The notes beneath the pieces are model-generated. The model made no database searches. It was not told the origin of the DNA and was given only the letters and a program-made list of their open reading frames with translations. This document shows, piece by piece, positions 34,606 to 42,306 of a DNA stretch of 56,844 nt. The position numbers and the translations under genes were made by a program. Source of the stretch: an uncultured Opitutia bacterium (lineage in GTDB: Bacteria; Verrucomicrobiota; Verrucomicrobiia; Opitutales; Opitutaceae); the NCBI GenBank assembly GCA_903873805.1, contig CAIQQB010000078.1, forward strand, positions 1 through 56,844. Reading direction: 5' to 3'. The number at the start of each line of letters is the position of its first letter. Position 1 is the first letter of the stretch.

Positions 34606-34662
34606 CCCTGCGCTCACGCGCAGGGCCACAGTCTATTTGTGGCCCGCCGCGTGAGCGGCGGG
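34606..34662. repeat. REP doublet with GTGA loops
   Basis: CCCTGCGC/GCGCAGGG (34606-34625, loop TCAC) and CCCGCCGC/GCGGCGGG (34643-34662, loop GTGA) face each other across a short CCACA...TGTGG stem. Foot and loop match a copy embedded in the U32 gene at 37158-37214. It lies between the convergent MFS and kinase-like genes. Confidence 0.8.
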
Positions 34663-34693
34663 ATGTCCCGCCTCAACGGCCGCGGATCGCCCC

Positions 34694-35938
34694 TCAGCCG
34701 CGGCGGATTTCCGAACCGTGGAAGCGGATCTGAAGGCGGTAGACCTTCTTCACCCGGCAGGTGATCTGGCCGGTGGCGGGGTCGAATTTTTCCGGCACCT
34801 CGATGCGGTGCAGGTCCAGCACCAGGTGGTAGCCGCGCTCGGAAAACACATCGATCAGCATCGCCATCGCCTTCTGGTCGTCGAGCAGCGGGTCCTCGGT
34901 GTTGACCGAGGCCACGCCGGAGATGGCGTGCCGCTTCACGATCGGCATGATCTTCTTCTCGATGAACGTGACGACCCGGCCGAGCAGCTCGCCCTGTTCC
35001 AGCTCGTAGGCGTCGAGGCGCTTCACCAGCTCCTGCCGGGCGTGGACAATGATCTCGCTCGCGACCGGGATGGAGCGGAGGCGGTCATGCGTGCGCGGGT
35101 CGAGTTCGAGCGTGCTCTGATACTGAAGCTCGTTGAGGATGTTGTTCTCGACCTCGCGGACCGGGCCCTGGGCGTTGATGAAGTGGTAGTGGAAGATTTC
35201 CTTCAGCGACTGGAGCGCATCCCACGTCTGCTCCTTGAACACGCGGTAGCGGCGCTGGGCGAGCTCGCGGTCGTAGTCGGTCACGCGCTCCTCGAGCAGC
35301 ATCCCCATGCCGGTGCGGCGCACCTCCTCGTTGTGCAGGCGGACTTCCTGGCCGCGCTGGAGCTGGCGCTCGATCGATGTCGCCTCGTCCACGAACAGCA
35401 CCATGATGTGCACGGTGGTCTGCCGGAAATGGATGCCGAGGGGCGTGTCGTAAAATTCGCGCCGGAGCTTCTGGATCTGGTCGACGAGGAGCTTGAGGCA
35501 CTCGACCTGCACCGTGGTGCGGGGAAAGCCGTCGAGGATGACGCCGTCCCGGTACATCGGCTTGAGCAGGTGGCGCAGGAGGATGTCGATGACCTCGCGG
35601 TCGCCGACCATGCCGCCCGCGTCCTTGATGCGCCGGGCCTCGGCCGTGTCGAGCAGGCTGCTGACGACCAGCGGCTCGCAGGTGAGGTCGCGGGCACGGA
35701 GGATGAAACGCGTGTTGGTGCCCTTGCCGGCACCGGGGGCGCCGCCGAGCAGGATGATCTCCTTCGGGAAACGCAGCTCGGACCGGGCGAAGTCGGCCAG
35801 CAGTCCCTTCCACACCGCGTCAAAGATCAGCTGGGCGTCCTTGATCTCCAGATCCTGGTGGCGGCCGCCGGGTGCAGGCGGGCTGGCCGGAGCGGCGGAA
35901 GGAGCGGCGGGGTTGGCGGGAGGGACATCCGGATTCAT
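34694..35938 (-). CDS. Adenylate-kinase-like P-loop protein with long C-terminal extension
   Basis: A 414-aa protein. After a Pro/Ala-rich N-terminus, residues ~60-270 resemble a nucleoside monophosphate kinase: Walker A GGAPGAGKGT at 65-74 (Lys72), the NMP-binding region with MVGDREVIDILL, and GVILDGFPRTTVQVECLK. True adenylate kinases are 190-220 aa; here a ~150-residue helical C-terminal region (from about ARQELVKRLDAYELEQGELL) has no domain I know. It may phosphorylate a nucleotide or have become regulatory. ATG 35938 is the likely start; the frame upstream to 36022 is not domain-like. Confidence 0.78.
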   Translation of the reverse strand: MNPDVPPANPAAPSAAPASPPAPGGRHQDLEIKDAQLIFDAVWKGLLADFARSELRFPKEIILLGGAPGAGKGTNTRFILRARDLTCEPLVVSSLLDTAEARRIKDAGGMVGDREVIDILLRHLLKPMYRDGVILDGFPRTTVQVECLKLLVDQIQKLRREFYDTPLGIHFRQTTVHIMVLFVDEATSIERQLQRGQEVRLHNEEVRRTGMGMLLEERVTDYDRELAQRRYRVFKEQTWDALQSLKEIFHYHFINAQGPVREVENNILNELQYQSTLELDPRTHDRLRSIPVASEIIVHARQELVKRLDAYELEQGELLGRVVTFIEKKIMPIVKRHAISGVASVNTEDPLLDDQKAMAMLIDVFSERGYHLVLDLHRIEVPEKFDPATGQITCRVKKVYRLQIRFHGSEIRRG

Positions 35939-36053
35939 GGGTGGGGCGGGTGGGCCGGGTCGGGAAAACGCGGTGGGTGCAGTTCGTTGCACGCATTCCG
36001 CCAAAGTGAGGCGCGGGTGCAACCTTTCATCCTAAATTCGGCAGTTCAAGCCT

Positions 36054-36180
36054 ACCACGGATTTCACAGATAACACGGATATAGAGCATTGCGAAATATC
36101 GATCGCGCATAATCTGTTCACCTGCGGGGTGAAGGCGAGAAAATCTGCCATGGATTGATCATCCGTGATATCCGTGGTTA
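36054..36180. repeat. Nonamer inverted-repeat element
   Basis: The left arm (36054-36082) has CACGGATTT, CACAGATAA, CACGGATAT units. The right arm (36160-36180) carries the inverted ATCCGTGAT, ATCCGTGGT units; the spacer has weak ATCTG fragments. The period is 9 nt. It fills most of the ~310-bp gap between the kinase-like gene start and the U32 gene stop. Confidence 0.7.
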
Positions 36181-36252
36181 CAACTGCGTTTTCTAGGTTC
36201 ATCGCACGAACCGGCGGGAATATGGGCGGCCCCCCTGGCTTCGGGCGGCCAG

Positions 36253-38916
36253 TCAGCCTTTTTTCTGCAGCGCCTGCGGCGCGGCCTCCATCTGGCCGCG
36301 GGTGACGCCCAGCTGGTTCAGGAGCTTCAGCTCACGCCAGAGCTCACCGCCGGAGATCTCACCGCGGAGCAACTGGCCGTAACGGGTCAGGGTGCGGGTC
36401 ACCTCGTCGGGCGTTTCATTCACAAACTCCACCCGGAACTGGCGGGCCCCGAGCTCCAGGAGACGGGCCACGTATTCGGCCCCGGTCTGGGCGCGACTGT
36501 TGAAGACGGTGTTGCGGCAGCCGGCGTCGGCCTTGAGCGGCAGATCGGCCCCCACGCGGTCGCGCAGGGTGACGCGATGGGTGTCACAGGGCCGGCCGCA
36601 GTCGCGGTAGTCCTTCCCGGTCGAGAGAAACGCGCAGAAAACGCAGTGCTCCATGTGAAACATCGGCATGCGCTGGTGGATGGTGAGCTCGAACCAGGCC
36701 GGGGGCGCGGCCTGCAGCAGCGCCTCGAGCTGGGCAAAGTTGAGGTCGTAGCTCGCCGTCACACGCTCCAGCCCGTGGTCCTGCAGAAAATAGGCGGCGG
36801 TCAGCGGGTTGGCGACATTGAGCGAGAAGTCGCCGCGCCGGCGGTCGGCCGCAAAGTACGCCAGATGGTCGTAGTTGCGGACCAGATACCCGTCGGCCTG
36901 GCAGGAGCGCACCTGCTGCAGGATCCATTCCTCGCCGGGCTTGGTGATGCGCGGCGGGGCCACCCAGATGGAGGCGTTTTCGATTTTGGAATCCGGATTT
37001 TGGATCTGGAGTCCGCGGAAGCGGGCGACGGCGTCACGGTAGTGCTTCGGGTTCTCGAACTCGCAGTAAATCGTCCGCACGCCCGCCAGCCAGGCGGCCT
37101 CGAGCTGTTCGGGCAGGCGGAGGACGGCGATCAGCTCGGGGGCGGGGGCGACAAGGTCCCGCCGCTCACGCAGCGGGCTACGGGTAGAAAGCGGCCCGGC
37201 GGGTGAGCGCCGGGATGCGTCAGCCAGTTGCCAGCGGAGCGGAGCAGCCCGAAGTTTTTCCAGCGCGTTGACGGCCTCACGGCGCAGCCGGTTGAGTTCG
37301 CTGACCGGCAGCATCACGTCGCCCTCGAGTCGCGAGACCAGGTCGCCCAGCCGGAAGGGCGTGCCGCCGAGGCGCCCGAGCTGCGTGCGCAGGCGGTCGG
37401 GGGTGAGGGGCTGGTTGGCGGCGGGGACGAGCGGGAGGGCCGAGTCCAGCTGCACGGCGTGGCCGTCATCGTCCTGGGCAAGCAGGATGAGCGGCCCGCC
37501 GGCGTGGCCGTGGACCTCGAGCCGAACGGGCCGCTGATAACGAATCTGGTCGCCGGCAAAGGTGGCCCGGAGCTCACGGTCCAGCGCGGGGTCGTTCGTT
37601 TTCCAAACCCGCTGGCCGGGCTGCACCCGGCGCCAGTCAATCTCGCCGTGGCCGAACCGCAGCGTGGTGTCCGGGCCGTGCGGCTCGACCTGGTAGACCC
37701 GCCCGCCCTCTTCGCGTTCGTCGGGCCGGCCGGCGTCAAACACCAGGCCGTCGCCCGGCTTGAGCGGGGCGGCCAGTCGCAGCGTGACGGTGCCGCTCTG
37801 GCTGGAACCGGGGGCGGGACGGGACACGTCAGCGATCTCGCCCAGGAAGACGCCCCGCTTGGTCCCGAAACGGCCGTGGGCGAGAGCCTGGTTGTCGTTG
37901 CCGCGGAACCAGCCGGTGTAGAGCCCGCGGGAAAAAGCCATCTCCAATTCGTAACGTGCATCGGCGGGAACGGGCACCGATGGGGGCGGGGCGCCCTCGC
38001 CCAGCAGGTTCGGCGCATGCTCGGAAGCGGGGCGGGGGCGCCCCGCCCTCATCGACGCAGGCACCAGTTTGTCGAGTGCCTGTCGGTAGACGCGGGTGAT
38101 GCTGGCGACATATTCGGGCGATTTGAGGCGGCCCTCGATCTTCAGCGAGGCAATGCCGGCGCGCATCAGGTCGGGCAGCACCGGCAGGCCCGAGAGGTCC
38201 TGCGGGCTGAGCAGATAGCGCCGGTCGCCGAGCGGCACCGGCTGGCCGTCAGCGATGAGCTCATAGGGCAGACGGCAGGCCTGCGCGCACTCGCCGCGGT
38301 TGGCGGAGCGGCCGCCCAGCGCCTCGCTGGTGAGGCACTGGCCCGAATAGGCGACGCACAGTGCGCCGTGCACAAAAACTTCTAGGGGCAGCGACGGGAC
38401 GGGCTGGGCGGCCTGGATCTTTTCGATTTCCACGACCGAGTTTTCCCGGGCGAGCACCACGAGCTGGGCCCCGAGGCCGCGGGCAAAGGCGACCCCGGCC
38501 GCGCTGGTGATGGTCATCTGCGTCGAGCAGTGGATGGGAAAGTCGGGGGAGAGCTCGCGGATCAGCCGGCAGATGCCGATGTCCTGCACGATGGCCGCGT
38601 CGACCCCGGCCGCAATGATGCTGCGCAGGCAGTCGGCGGCGGCCGCCAGCTCGGCCGTGAACACGAGCGTGTTGAACGTCACATAGCCCTTCACCCCGCG
38701 CCGGTGGAGAAACCCCATCAGCGCCGGCAGGTCGGCGGTGGTGAAATTCTTCGCGCGCATCCGGGCGTTGAACCGCTCGAGGCCGAAATAGATCGCGTCG
38801 GCGCCGTTTTCGACGGCGGCGCGGGCGCACTCCCAGTCGCCGGCGGGGGCGAGAAGCTCCGGCAAGATCCGGGCGGGGGCGGCCGGTCCGGCCACAGATT
38901 GAGGCAGCGGGGGCAT
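36253..38916 (-). CDS. Double-domain U32 peptidase-family protein with three repeat insertions
   Basis: 887 aa with two U32 modules and a DUF3656-type region between. The first has LLAPAGDWECARAAVENGAD, LEVFVHGALCVAYSGQC, a Cys-rich RGECAQACRLPY, and KIEGRLKSPEYV. The C-terminal module has the Cys pattern EHCVFC...DCGRPC, likely an Fe-S site. Relatives such as RlhA hydroxylate 23S rRNA, and others act in ubiquinone synthesis, so an oxygen-inserting RNA or quinone role is more likely than proteolysis. Adjacent ubiB fits the quinone link. Residues ~291-312, ~568-587 and ~635-647 are encoded by repeat DNA (37983-38046, 37158-37214, 36981-37012), all in frame. It begins 13 nt after ubiB. Confidence 0.88.
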   Translation of the reverse strand: MPPLPQSVAGPAAPARILPELLAPAGDWECARAAVENGADAIYFGLERFNARMRAKNFTTADLPALMGFLHRRGVKGYVTFNTLVFTAELAAAADCLRSIIAAGVDAAIVQDIGICRLIRELSPDFPIHCSTQMTITSAAGVAFARGLGAQLVVLARENSVVEIEKIQAAQPVPSLPLEVFVHGALCVAYSGQCLTSEALGGRSANRGECAQACRLPYELIADGQPVPLGDRRYLLSPQDLSGLPVLPDLMRAGIASLKIEGRLKSPEYVASITRVYRQALDKLVPASMRAGRPRPASEHAPNLLGEGAPPPSVPVPADARYELEMAFSRGLYTGWFRGNDNQALAHGRFGTKRGVFLGEIADVSRPAPGSSQSGTVTLRLAAPLKPGDGLVFDAGRPDEREEGGRVYQVEPHGPDTTLRFGHGEIDWRRVQPGQRVWKTNDPALDRELRATFAGDQIRYQRPVRLEVHGHAGGPLILLAQDDDGHAVQLDSALPLVPAANQPLTPDRLRTQLGRLGGTPFRLGDLVSRLEGDVMLPVSELNRLRREAVNALEKLRAAPLRWQLADASRRSPAGPLSTRSPLRERRDLVAPAPELIAVLRLPEQLEAAWLAGVRTIYCEFENPKHYRDAVARFRGLQIQNPDSKIENASIWVAPPRITKPGEEWILQQVRSCQADGYLVRNYDHLAYFAADRRRGDFSLNVANPLTAAYFLQDHGLERVTASYDLNFAQLEALLQAAPPAWFELTIHQRMPMFHMEHCVFCAFLSTGKDYRDCGRPCDTHRVTLRDRVGADLPLKADAGCRNTVFNSRAQTGAEYVARLLELGARQFRVEFVNETPDEVTRTLTRYGQLLRGEISGGELWRELKLLNQLGVTRGQMEAAPQALQKKG
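36981..37012. repeat. Heptamer array inside the U32 gene
   Basis: Units close to ATTTTGG, AATCCGG, ATTTTGG, ATCTGGA in 7-nt phase. It is decoded in the U32 frame as IQNPDSKIEN. The unit is the same as in queG and around the four-helix-bundle genes, but more degenerate. Confidence 0.7.
37158..37214. repeat. REP doublet inside the U32 gene
   Basis: CCCGCCGC/GCAGCGGG (37158-37177, loop TCAC), then CTAC and GTAG, then CCCGGCG/CGCCGGG (37195-37214). The layout and the GTGA/TCAC loops match the intergenic doublet at 34606-34662. In frame it encodes a basic Ser/Arg/Pro-rich segment. Confidence 0.8.
37983..38046. repeat. GC-hairpin pair inside the U32 gene
   Basis: GCGGGGCG/CGCCCCGC (38027-38046, loop GGGG), with a neighbouring GGGCG/CGCCC hairpin near 37985-38001. 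Its core, GGGGCGGGGGCGCCCC, is identical to the intergenic hairpin upstream of aroK (5555-5574). It is translated as a Pro/Arg/Gly-rich linker. Confidence 0.7.
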
Positions 38917-38929
38917 GCGGGTCCGCGGG

Positions 38930-40582
38930 CTATTTGTGCCGCCCGTGCCGGAAGATATCCCAGATGACGTAGAACCCCAGCATCGCGGACATCACGTACC
39001 CGACGATCCCGAGGGCCGGGTAGCCGAAGATGTGCGGCTCGATCCGGGTGTTGATGATGATCGACGAGCCGACGATGAGCGAGCCGATGACGACGCCGAG
39101 CGTGATCCGGTTGCTGGCGGTCTTGAGCGCGTCCTCCAGGTCGCCGAGGCCGTGGTGCTCCAGCTTGATCGAAAGGTCGTCGTGGCCGATGCGGCGGATG
39201 ATGCGGTGCAGTTCGGAGGGCAGCTCCTGCAGGCCGGTGAGCACGGCGCGGACAAAGGTGCGCCCCTCGCGCAGGCGCGCCCGGGGACCGGCCCGCTCCC
39301 GCTGCAGCTCGACCAGCACCGGGCGCGCCTCGGTGCGGAGGTCGAAGTCCGGCGCCAGGGTGCGGGCCACCTCCTCGATCGAGAGGACGGCCTTGGCCAT
39401 GAGCGAGTAGTCGCGCGTGATGTCGATGCCGTTCTGGCCGAAAATGAACAGCAGCTTGAGCATGGCGCGGCCGAGCTGCACGTGGCCGATGGTCGGGTTG
39501 AAGTCCTCCCTCAGCGTGAGGGTGACGTCCCGTTCCATCGCCCGCAGGTCGGCGCGGCCGCCGGGGCTGCCGAGGTTGGACGCGATCTGCACGATGCGCT
39601 CGGCGTCCTGCTCGACCGCCGCGAGAAACAGGTCGGCAAGGGCGTGGCGCATCCGGCGGGTGAGGTTGCCGGCCATGCCCCAGTCGAGGAAGCAGAGCCG
39701 GCCGTCGGGTGTGACGAGGACATTGCCCGCGTGCGGGTCGGCATGGAAGAATCCGGTGATCAACACCTGGTGCAGGAGGGAGGCCCCGCCGTTGGCGGCC
39801 AGGCGACGCGCGGTGTCCGGATCCAGCCGGGCCTGGTGCACGGAGACGCCCGTGACAAAGTCCATGACCAGCACCCGTTCGCCGGAAAACTCCGAGATGA
39901 CGGCCGGGGCGAAGACCTGTTCGGGGTGCGGGTTGAGCGCGGTGAAATACTGCTGGTTGCGCGCCTCATGCCGGAAGTCGAGCTCCTGCAGCATGCTCCG
40001 CCGGATCTCCTCCACGACCGCGGGCAGGCCGTAGGGGCGGAGCGTGGCTACGCGCTGGTGGACCTGCCCGACAAACCACGCGATCAGATCCAGGTCCGCC
40101 TGCACGATCTTCGCGAGGCCGGGCCGCTGGATCTTCACCGCCACCGCACGGCCGTCGTGCAGCCGGGCAAAATAAACCTGCGCCAGCGACGCGCTGGCAA
40201 TCGGCTGCTCGTTGAACTCGGCGAACACCGCGGACGGCTCCGTGCCCAGCTCATCCGCCAGCACCGGGCGCATCCGGTCGAACGGCAGCGGCTGGACCGC
40301 ATTCTGGAGCTTGCGCAGCTCGAGGATGAGCGCGTGGGGGAGCACGTCGGGCCGCATGCTGAGCAGCTGCCCGGCCTTGACGAAGGTCGGCCCGAGCTCC
40401 TCCAGCGTCAGGCGGATGCGCTCGTGGGGCGGGCGGCGGGCGGCGGCGACGTCGACCCAGCGGGACCAGAACCGGCCCTTGGGGTCGATTTGGTTCAGCA
40501 GGTCGACGAAACCATGCCGCGCGAGAAGGGTGAAAATCTCCTTGGCGCGAACGGCGTTCTGCAGGAGGCCGAGTGGTTTCAC
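38930..40582 (-). CDS. ubiB: UbiB/ABC1-family atypical kinase-like protein
   Basis: A 550-aa protein of the UbiB/ADCK family, membrane-anchored and required for isoprenoid quinone synthesis. Family features: KxGQ motif FVKAGQLLSMRPD (Lys69-Gln72), Ala-rich loop PIASASLAQVY in place of a Gly-rich loop, VAVKIQRPG (Lys150), FHADPHAGNVLV, and LDWGM in place of DFG. Two hydrophobic segments close the C-terminus (TLGVVIGSLIVGSSI and GYVMSAMLGFYVIW). The start overlaps the stop of the phasin-like gene (ATGA) and the U32 gene follows within 13 nt. Confidence 0.94.
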   Translation of the reverse strand: MKPLGLLQNAVRAKEIFTLLARHGFVDLLNQIDPKGRFWSRWVDVAAARRPPHERIRLTLEELGPTFVKAGQLLSMRPDVLPHALILELRKLQNAVQPLPFDRMRPVLADELGTEPSAVFAEFNEQPIASASLAQVYFARLHDGRAVAVKIQRPGLAKIVQADLDLIAWFVGQVHQRVATLRPYGLPAVVEEIRRSMLQELDFRHEARNQQYFTALNPHPEQVFAPAVISEFSGERVLVMDFVTGVSVHQARLDPDTARRLAANGGASLLHQVLITGFFHADPHAGNVLVTPDGRLCFLDWGMAGNLTRRMRHALADLFLAAVEQDAERIVQIASNLGSPGGRADLRAMERDVTLTLREDFNPTIGHVQLGRAMLKLLFIFGQNGIDITRDYSLMAKAVLSIEEVARTLAPDFDLRTEARPVLVELQRERAGPRARLREGRTFVRAVLTGLQELPSELHRIIRRIGHDDLSIKLEHHGLGDLEDALKTASNRITLGVVIGSLIVGSSIIINTRIEPHIFGYPALGIVGYVMSAMLGFYVIWDIFRHGRHK

Positions 40583-40899
40583 GGCTCGCCGGCACGGGTG
40601 GGCGGCGCGGCGGGCTTCTGCTCCAGGGCCTGGACGCGCGCCTCGAGCGCGGCCAGCCGCGCCTGGGTCTGCTCGTCGGAGCGGGCCAGCGATTCCTTGA
40701 TCTTGCCGCCCAGCGTCTGGCTCAACGTCTCAAACTCCTTCCGGCCCTGCTCGGCGATTTTCTCGGCCATGATGCGCGCATCGGCCGCGCTGACCTTGCC
40801 CTGGCGCACAAAATCCCCGAGGGCGTCCTCAACTTTATCCTTGGTGACAACGGCAGCGCCCACGCCCGCGAGGAGGGTTTTTTTGATGAGGTCGATCAT
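40579..40899 (-). CDS. Phasin-like small helical protein
   Basis: 106 aa. The N-terminal IDLIKKTLLAGVGAAVVTKDKVED resembles PhaF-type granule-associated or phasin-family proteins, followed by a heptad-rich helix (SDEQTQARLAALEARVQALEQ) and a Pro/Ala tail. It may act as an amphipathic or oligomeric partner rather than a polyhydroxyalkanoate phasin, since no PHA genes are seen. The 4-nt overlap with ubiB suggests it serves the UbiB protein or quinone synthesis. Confidence 0.75.
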   Translation of the reverse strand: MIDLIKKTLLAGVGAAVVTKDKVEDALGDFVRQGKVSAADARIMAEKIAEQGRKEFETLSQTLGGKIKESLARSDEQTQARLAALEARVQALEQKPAAPPTRAGEP

Positions 40900-40980
40900 A
40901 ATGGCACCAGCATGGCCGGTTTTGTCCCCCGGGCAACCGCAAAGCCGCGGAAGGTCCTGCGGCCGGCGGATGGCCGGGCC

Positions 40981-41742
40981 TCAGCGGCGGACGGGGACGC
41001 CCTGGGCCGCCAGGTAGGTCTTCACCTGGGCGATCGTCAGGGTGCCAAAATGGAAGAGGCTGGCGGCGAGCACGGCGCTGGCGTGACCGTCGGCGAGCAC
41101 GGCGGAAAAATCGTCAAGTTTTCCCGCCCCGCCGCTCGCGATCACGGGCACGCCGACGGCGTCGCTGACGCGCCGGGTGAGCGCGCAGTCGTAGCCGGCC
41201 TGGGTGCCGTCGGCATCCATGCTGGTGAGGAGGATTTCGCCGGCCCCGAGGGCGACCGCCCGTTCGGCCCAGGCGACGGCGTCGAGTTCCGTCGGCCGGC
41301 GGCCGCCGTGGGTGTACACGCGCCAGGAACGGCCGTCCGGCTCGCGCTTGGCGTCGATGGCGAGCACGATGCACTGGGCGCCGAAGCGGTCGGAGGCGGC
41401 GCGAATCAGGTCGGGGTTCTGGATCGCGGCGGTGTTGAGCGAGACCTTGTCGGCCCCGCTCTGGAGCATCGCCTCGATGTCGGCCACGGTGCGGAGGCCG
41501 CCGCCGACGGTGAGGGGCATGAAGCAGCGTTCGGCGGTGGCGGCGACGACGTCGTGCATGATTTTGCGGCCGTCGCTGGAGGCGGTGATGTCGAGGAACA
41601 CGAGTTCGTCGGCCCCCTGGGCGTCGTAGGCGGCGGCGGACTCGACCGGGTCGCCGGCGTCGCGCAGTTCCTGGAAGCGCACGCCCTTGACCACACGGCC
41701 GGCGGTCACGTCGAGACAGGGGATGATGCGGCGGGAGAGCAT
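40981..41742 (-). CDS. hisF: Imidazole glycerol phosphate synthase cyclase subunit
   Basis: The TIM-barrel cyclase subunit of the histidine pathway; it makes IGP and AICAR from PRFAR and HisH-supplied ammonia. The 253-aa length is standard. Catalytic Asp11 (IIPCLDV) and Asp130 (LAIDAKR) are present, with phosphate-binding VGGGLRT and ASGGAGK. hisH and other his genes are not nearby. It lies 81 nt upstream of the phasin-like gene. Upstream of its start is the heptamer array of four-helix-bundle unit 2, so its native promoter may lie beyond that unit. Confidence 0.97.
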   Translation of the reverse strand: MLSRRIIPCLDVTAGRVVKGVRFQELRDAGDPVESAAAYDAQGADELVFLDITASSDGRKIMHDVVAATAERCFMPLTVGGGLRTVADIEAMLQSGADKVSLNTAAIQNPDLIRAASDRFGAQCIVLAIDAKREPDGRSWRVYTHGGRRPTELDAVAWAERAVALGAGEILLTSMDADGTQAGYDCALTRRVSDAVGVPVIASGGAGKLDDFSAVLADGHASAVLAASLFHFGTLTIAQVKTYLAAQGVPVRR

Positions 41743-41750
41743 GGGGTGTC

Positions 41751-41785
41751 AGTTCTGAGTTTTGGGTTCTGGGTTCTGGGTTCAC
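41751..41785 (+). repeat. Heptamer array, 3' border of four-helix-bundle unit 2
   Basis: Units AGTTCTG, AGTTTTG, GGTTCTG, GGTTCTG, GGTTCAC in strict phase, covering the stop codon of the four-helix-bundle gene and ending 9 nt before the hisF start. Inverted relative to 42258-42290; a 17-nt stretch (GTTCTGAGTTTTGGGTT) is identical between the two arms. Confidence 0.88.
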
Positions 41786-42237
41786 TGGCGGCGATCTGAC
41801 GCTGGTTGCAGGTTTCCCAATTCAGGTATATTTGTGGCGGATGATGCGCGGGTGAATTTCGGTCCGGTGAGTTCGGTTTGGCGGAGGTAGGTGATAAAAC
41901 CGCCGATGAGCCGTGCGGTGGTTTCGGCCTGGGCGTAAGTCTCATCAAACTGCATCCGGGTCAGATAGGCTTCATCCAAGGCGCAGTAAAGCTGGTCCTT
42001 GATTTCCCCGAGGGAACCCTTGGCGATCGACAGAAACTGGATGAACTCACGGTTGCCGCCCCGCTCGAAACCCTCGGCGATGTTTGAGCCCGGGGAAATC
42101 GCGGCCCGGCGGATCTGATCGACCAGGGCAAAGTCGGTGGCAAAGGGTTTGGTCTTTGTCAGACGGTAGACCGACTGGCGCAACCGGCGCGCTGCCTGCC
42201 AAGCTTCGATGTCCTCGAACCGTTCGATTTTAGACAT
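41782..42237 (-). CDS. Four-helix-bundle protein (23S-IVP/S23 type), unit 2
   Basis: A 151-aa member of the same family as the gene at 31550 but of a different subgroup: [40 protein letters not shown] and [17 protein letters not shown] are the classical free-standing S23 signatures. The C-terminal ~30 residues (after [10 protein letters not shown]) go beyond the usual length. The stop codon lies in the left heptamer array and the start is 20 nt from the right array, so gene plus arrays form a ~540-bp unit between the 586-aa unknown gene and hisF. Confidence 0.92.
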   Translation of the reverse strand: MSKIERFEDIEAWQAARRLRQSVYRLTKTKPFATDFALVDQIRRAAISPGSNIAEGFERGGNREFIQFLSIAKGSLGEIKDQLYCALDEAYLTRMQFDETYAQAETTARLIGGFITYLRQTELTGPKFTRASSATNIPELGNLQPASDRRQ

Positions 42238-42257
42238 GCGTTATTCGTAGCAGACGG

Positions 42258-42290
42258 AAACCCAAAACTCAAAACCCAAAACTCAGAACC
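42258..42290 (-). repeat. Heptamer array, 5' border of four-helix-bundle unit 2
   Basis: Units AACCCAA, AACTCAA, AACCCAA, AACTCAG in strict phase; the inverted counterpart of the array at 41751-41785. Confidence 0.88.
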
Positions 42291-42306
42291 GGGGCGCGCC
42301 GCGCGC

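Noticed and set aside
31550-42237. Diversity-generating retroelement suggested by Avd-like four-helix-bundle proteins
   Set aside because: No reverse transcriptase and no template/variable repeat pair is visible, and the fold is shared by many free-standing S23 proteins.
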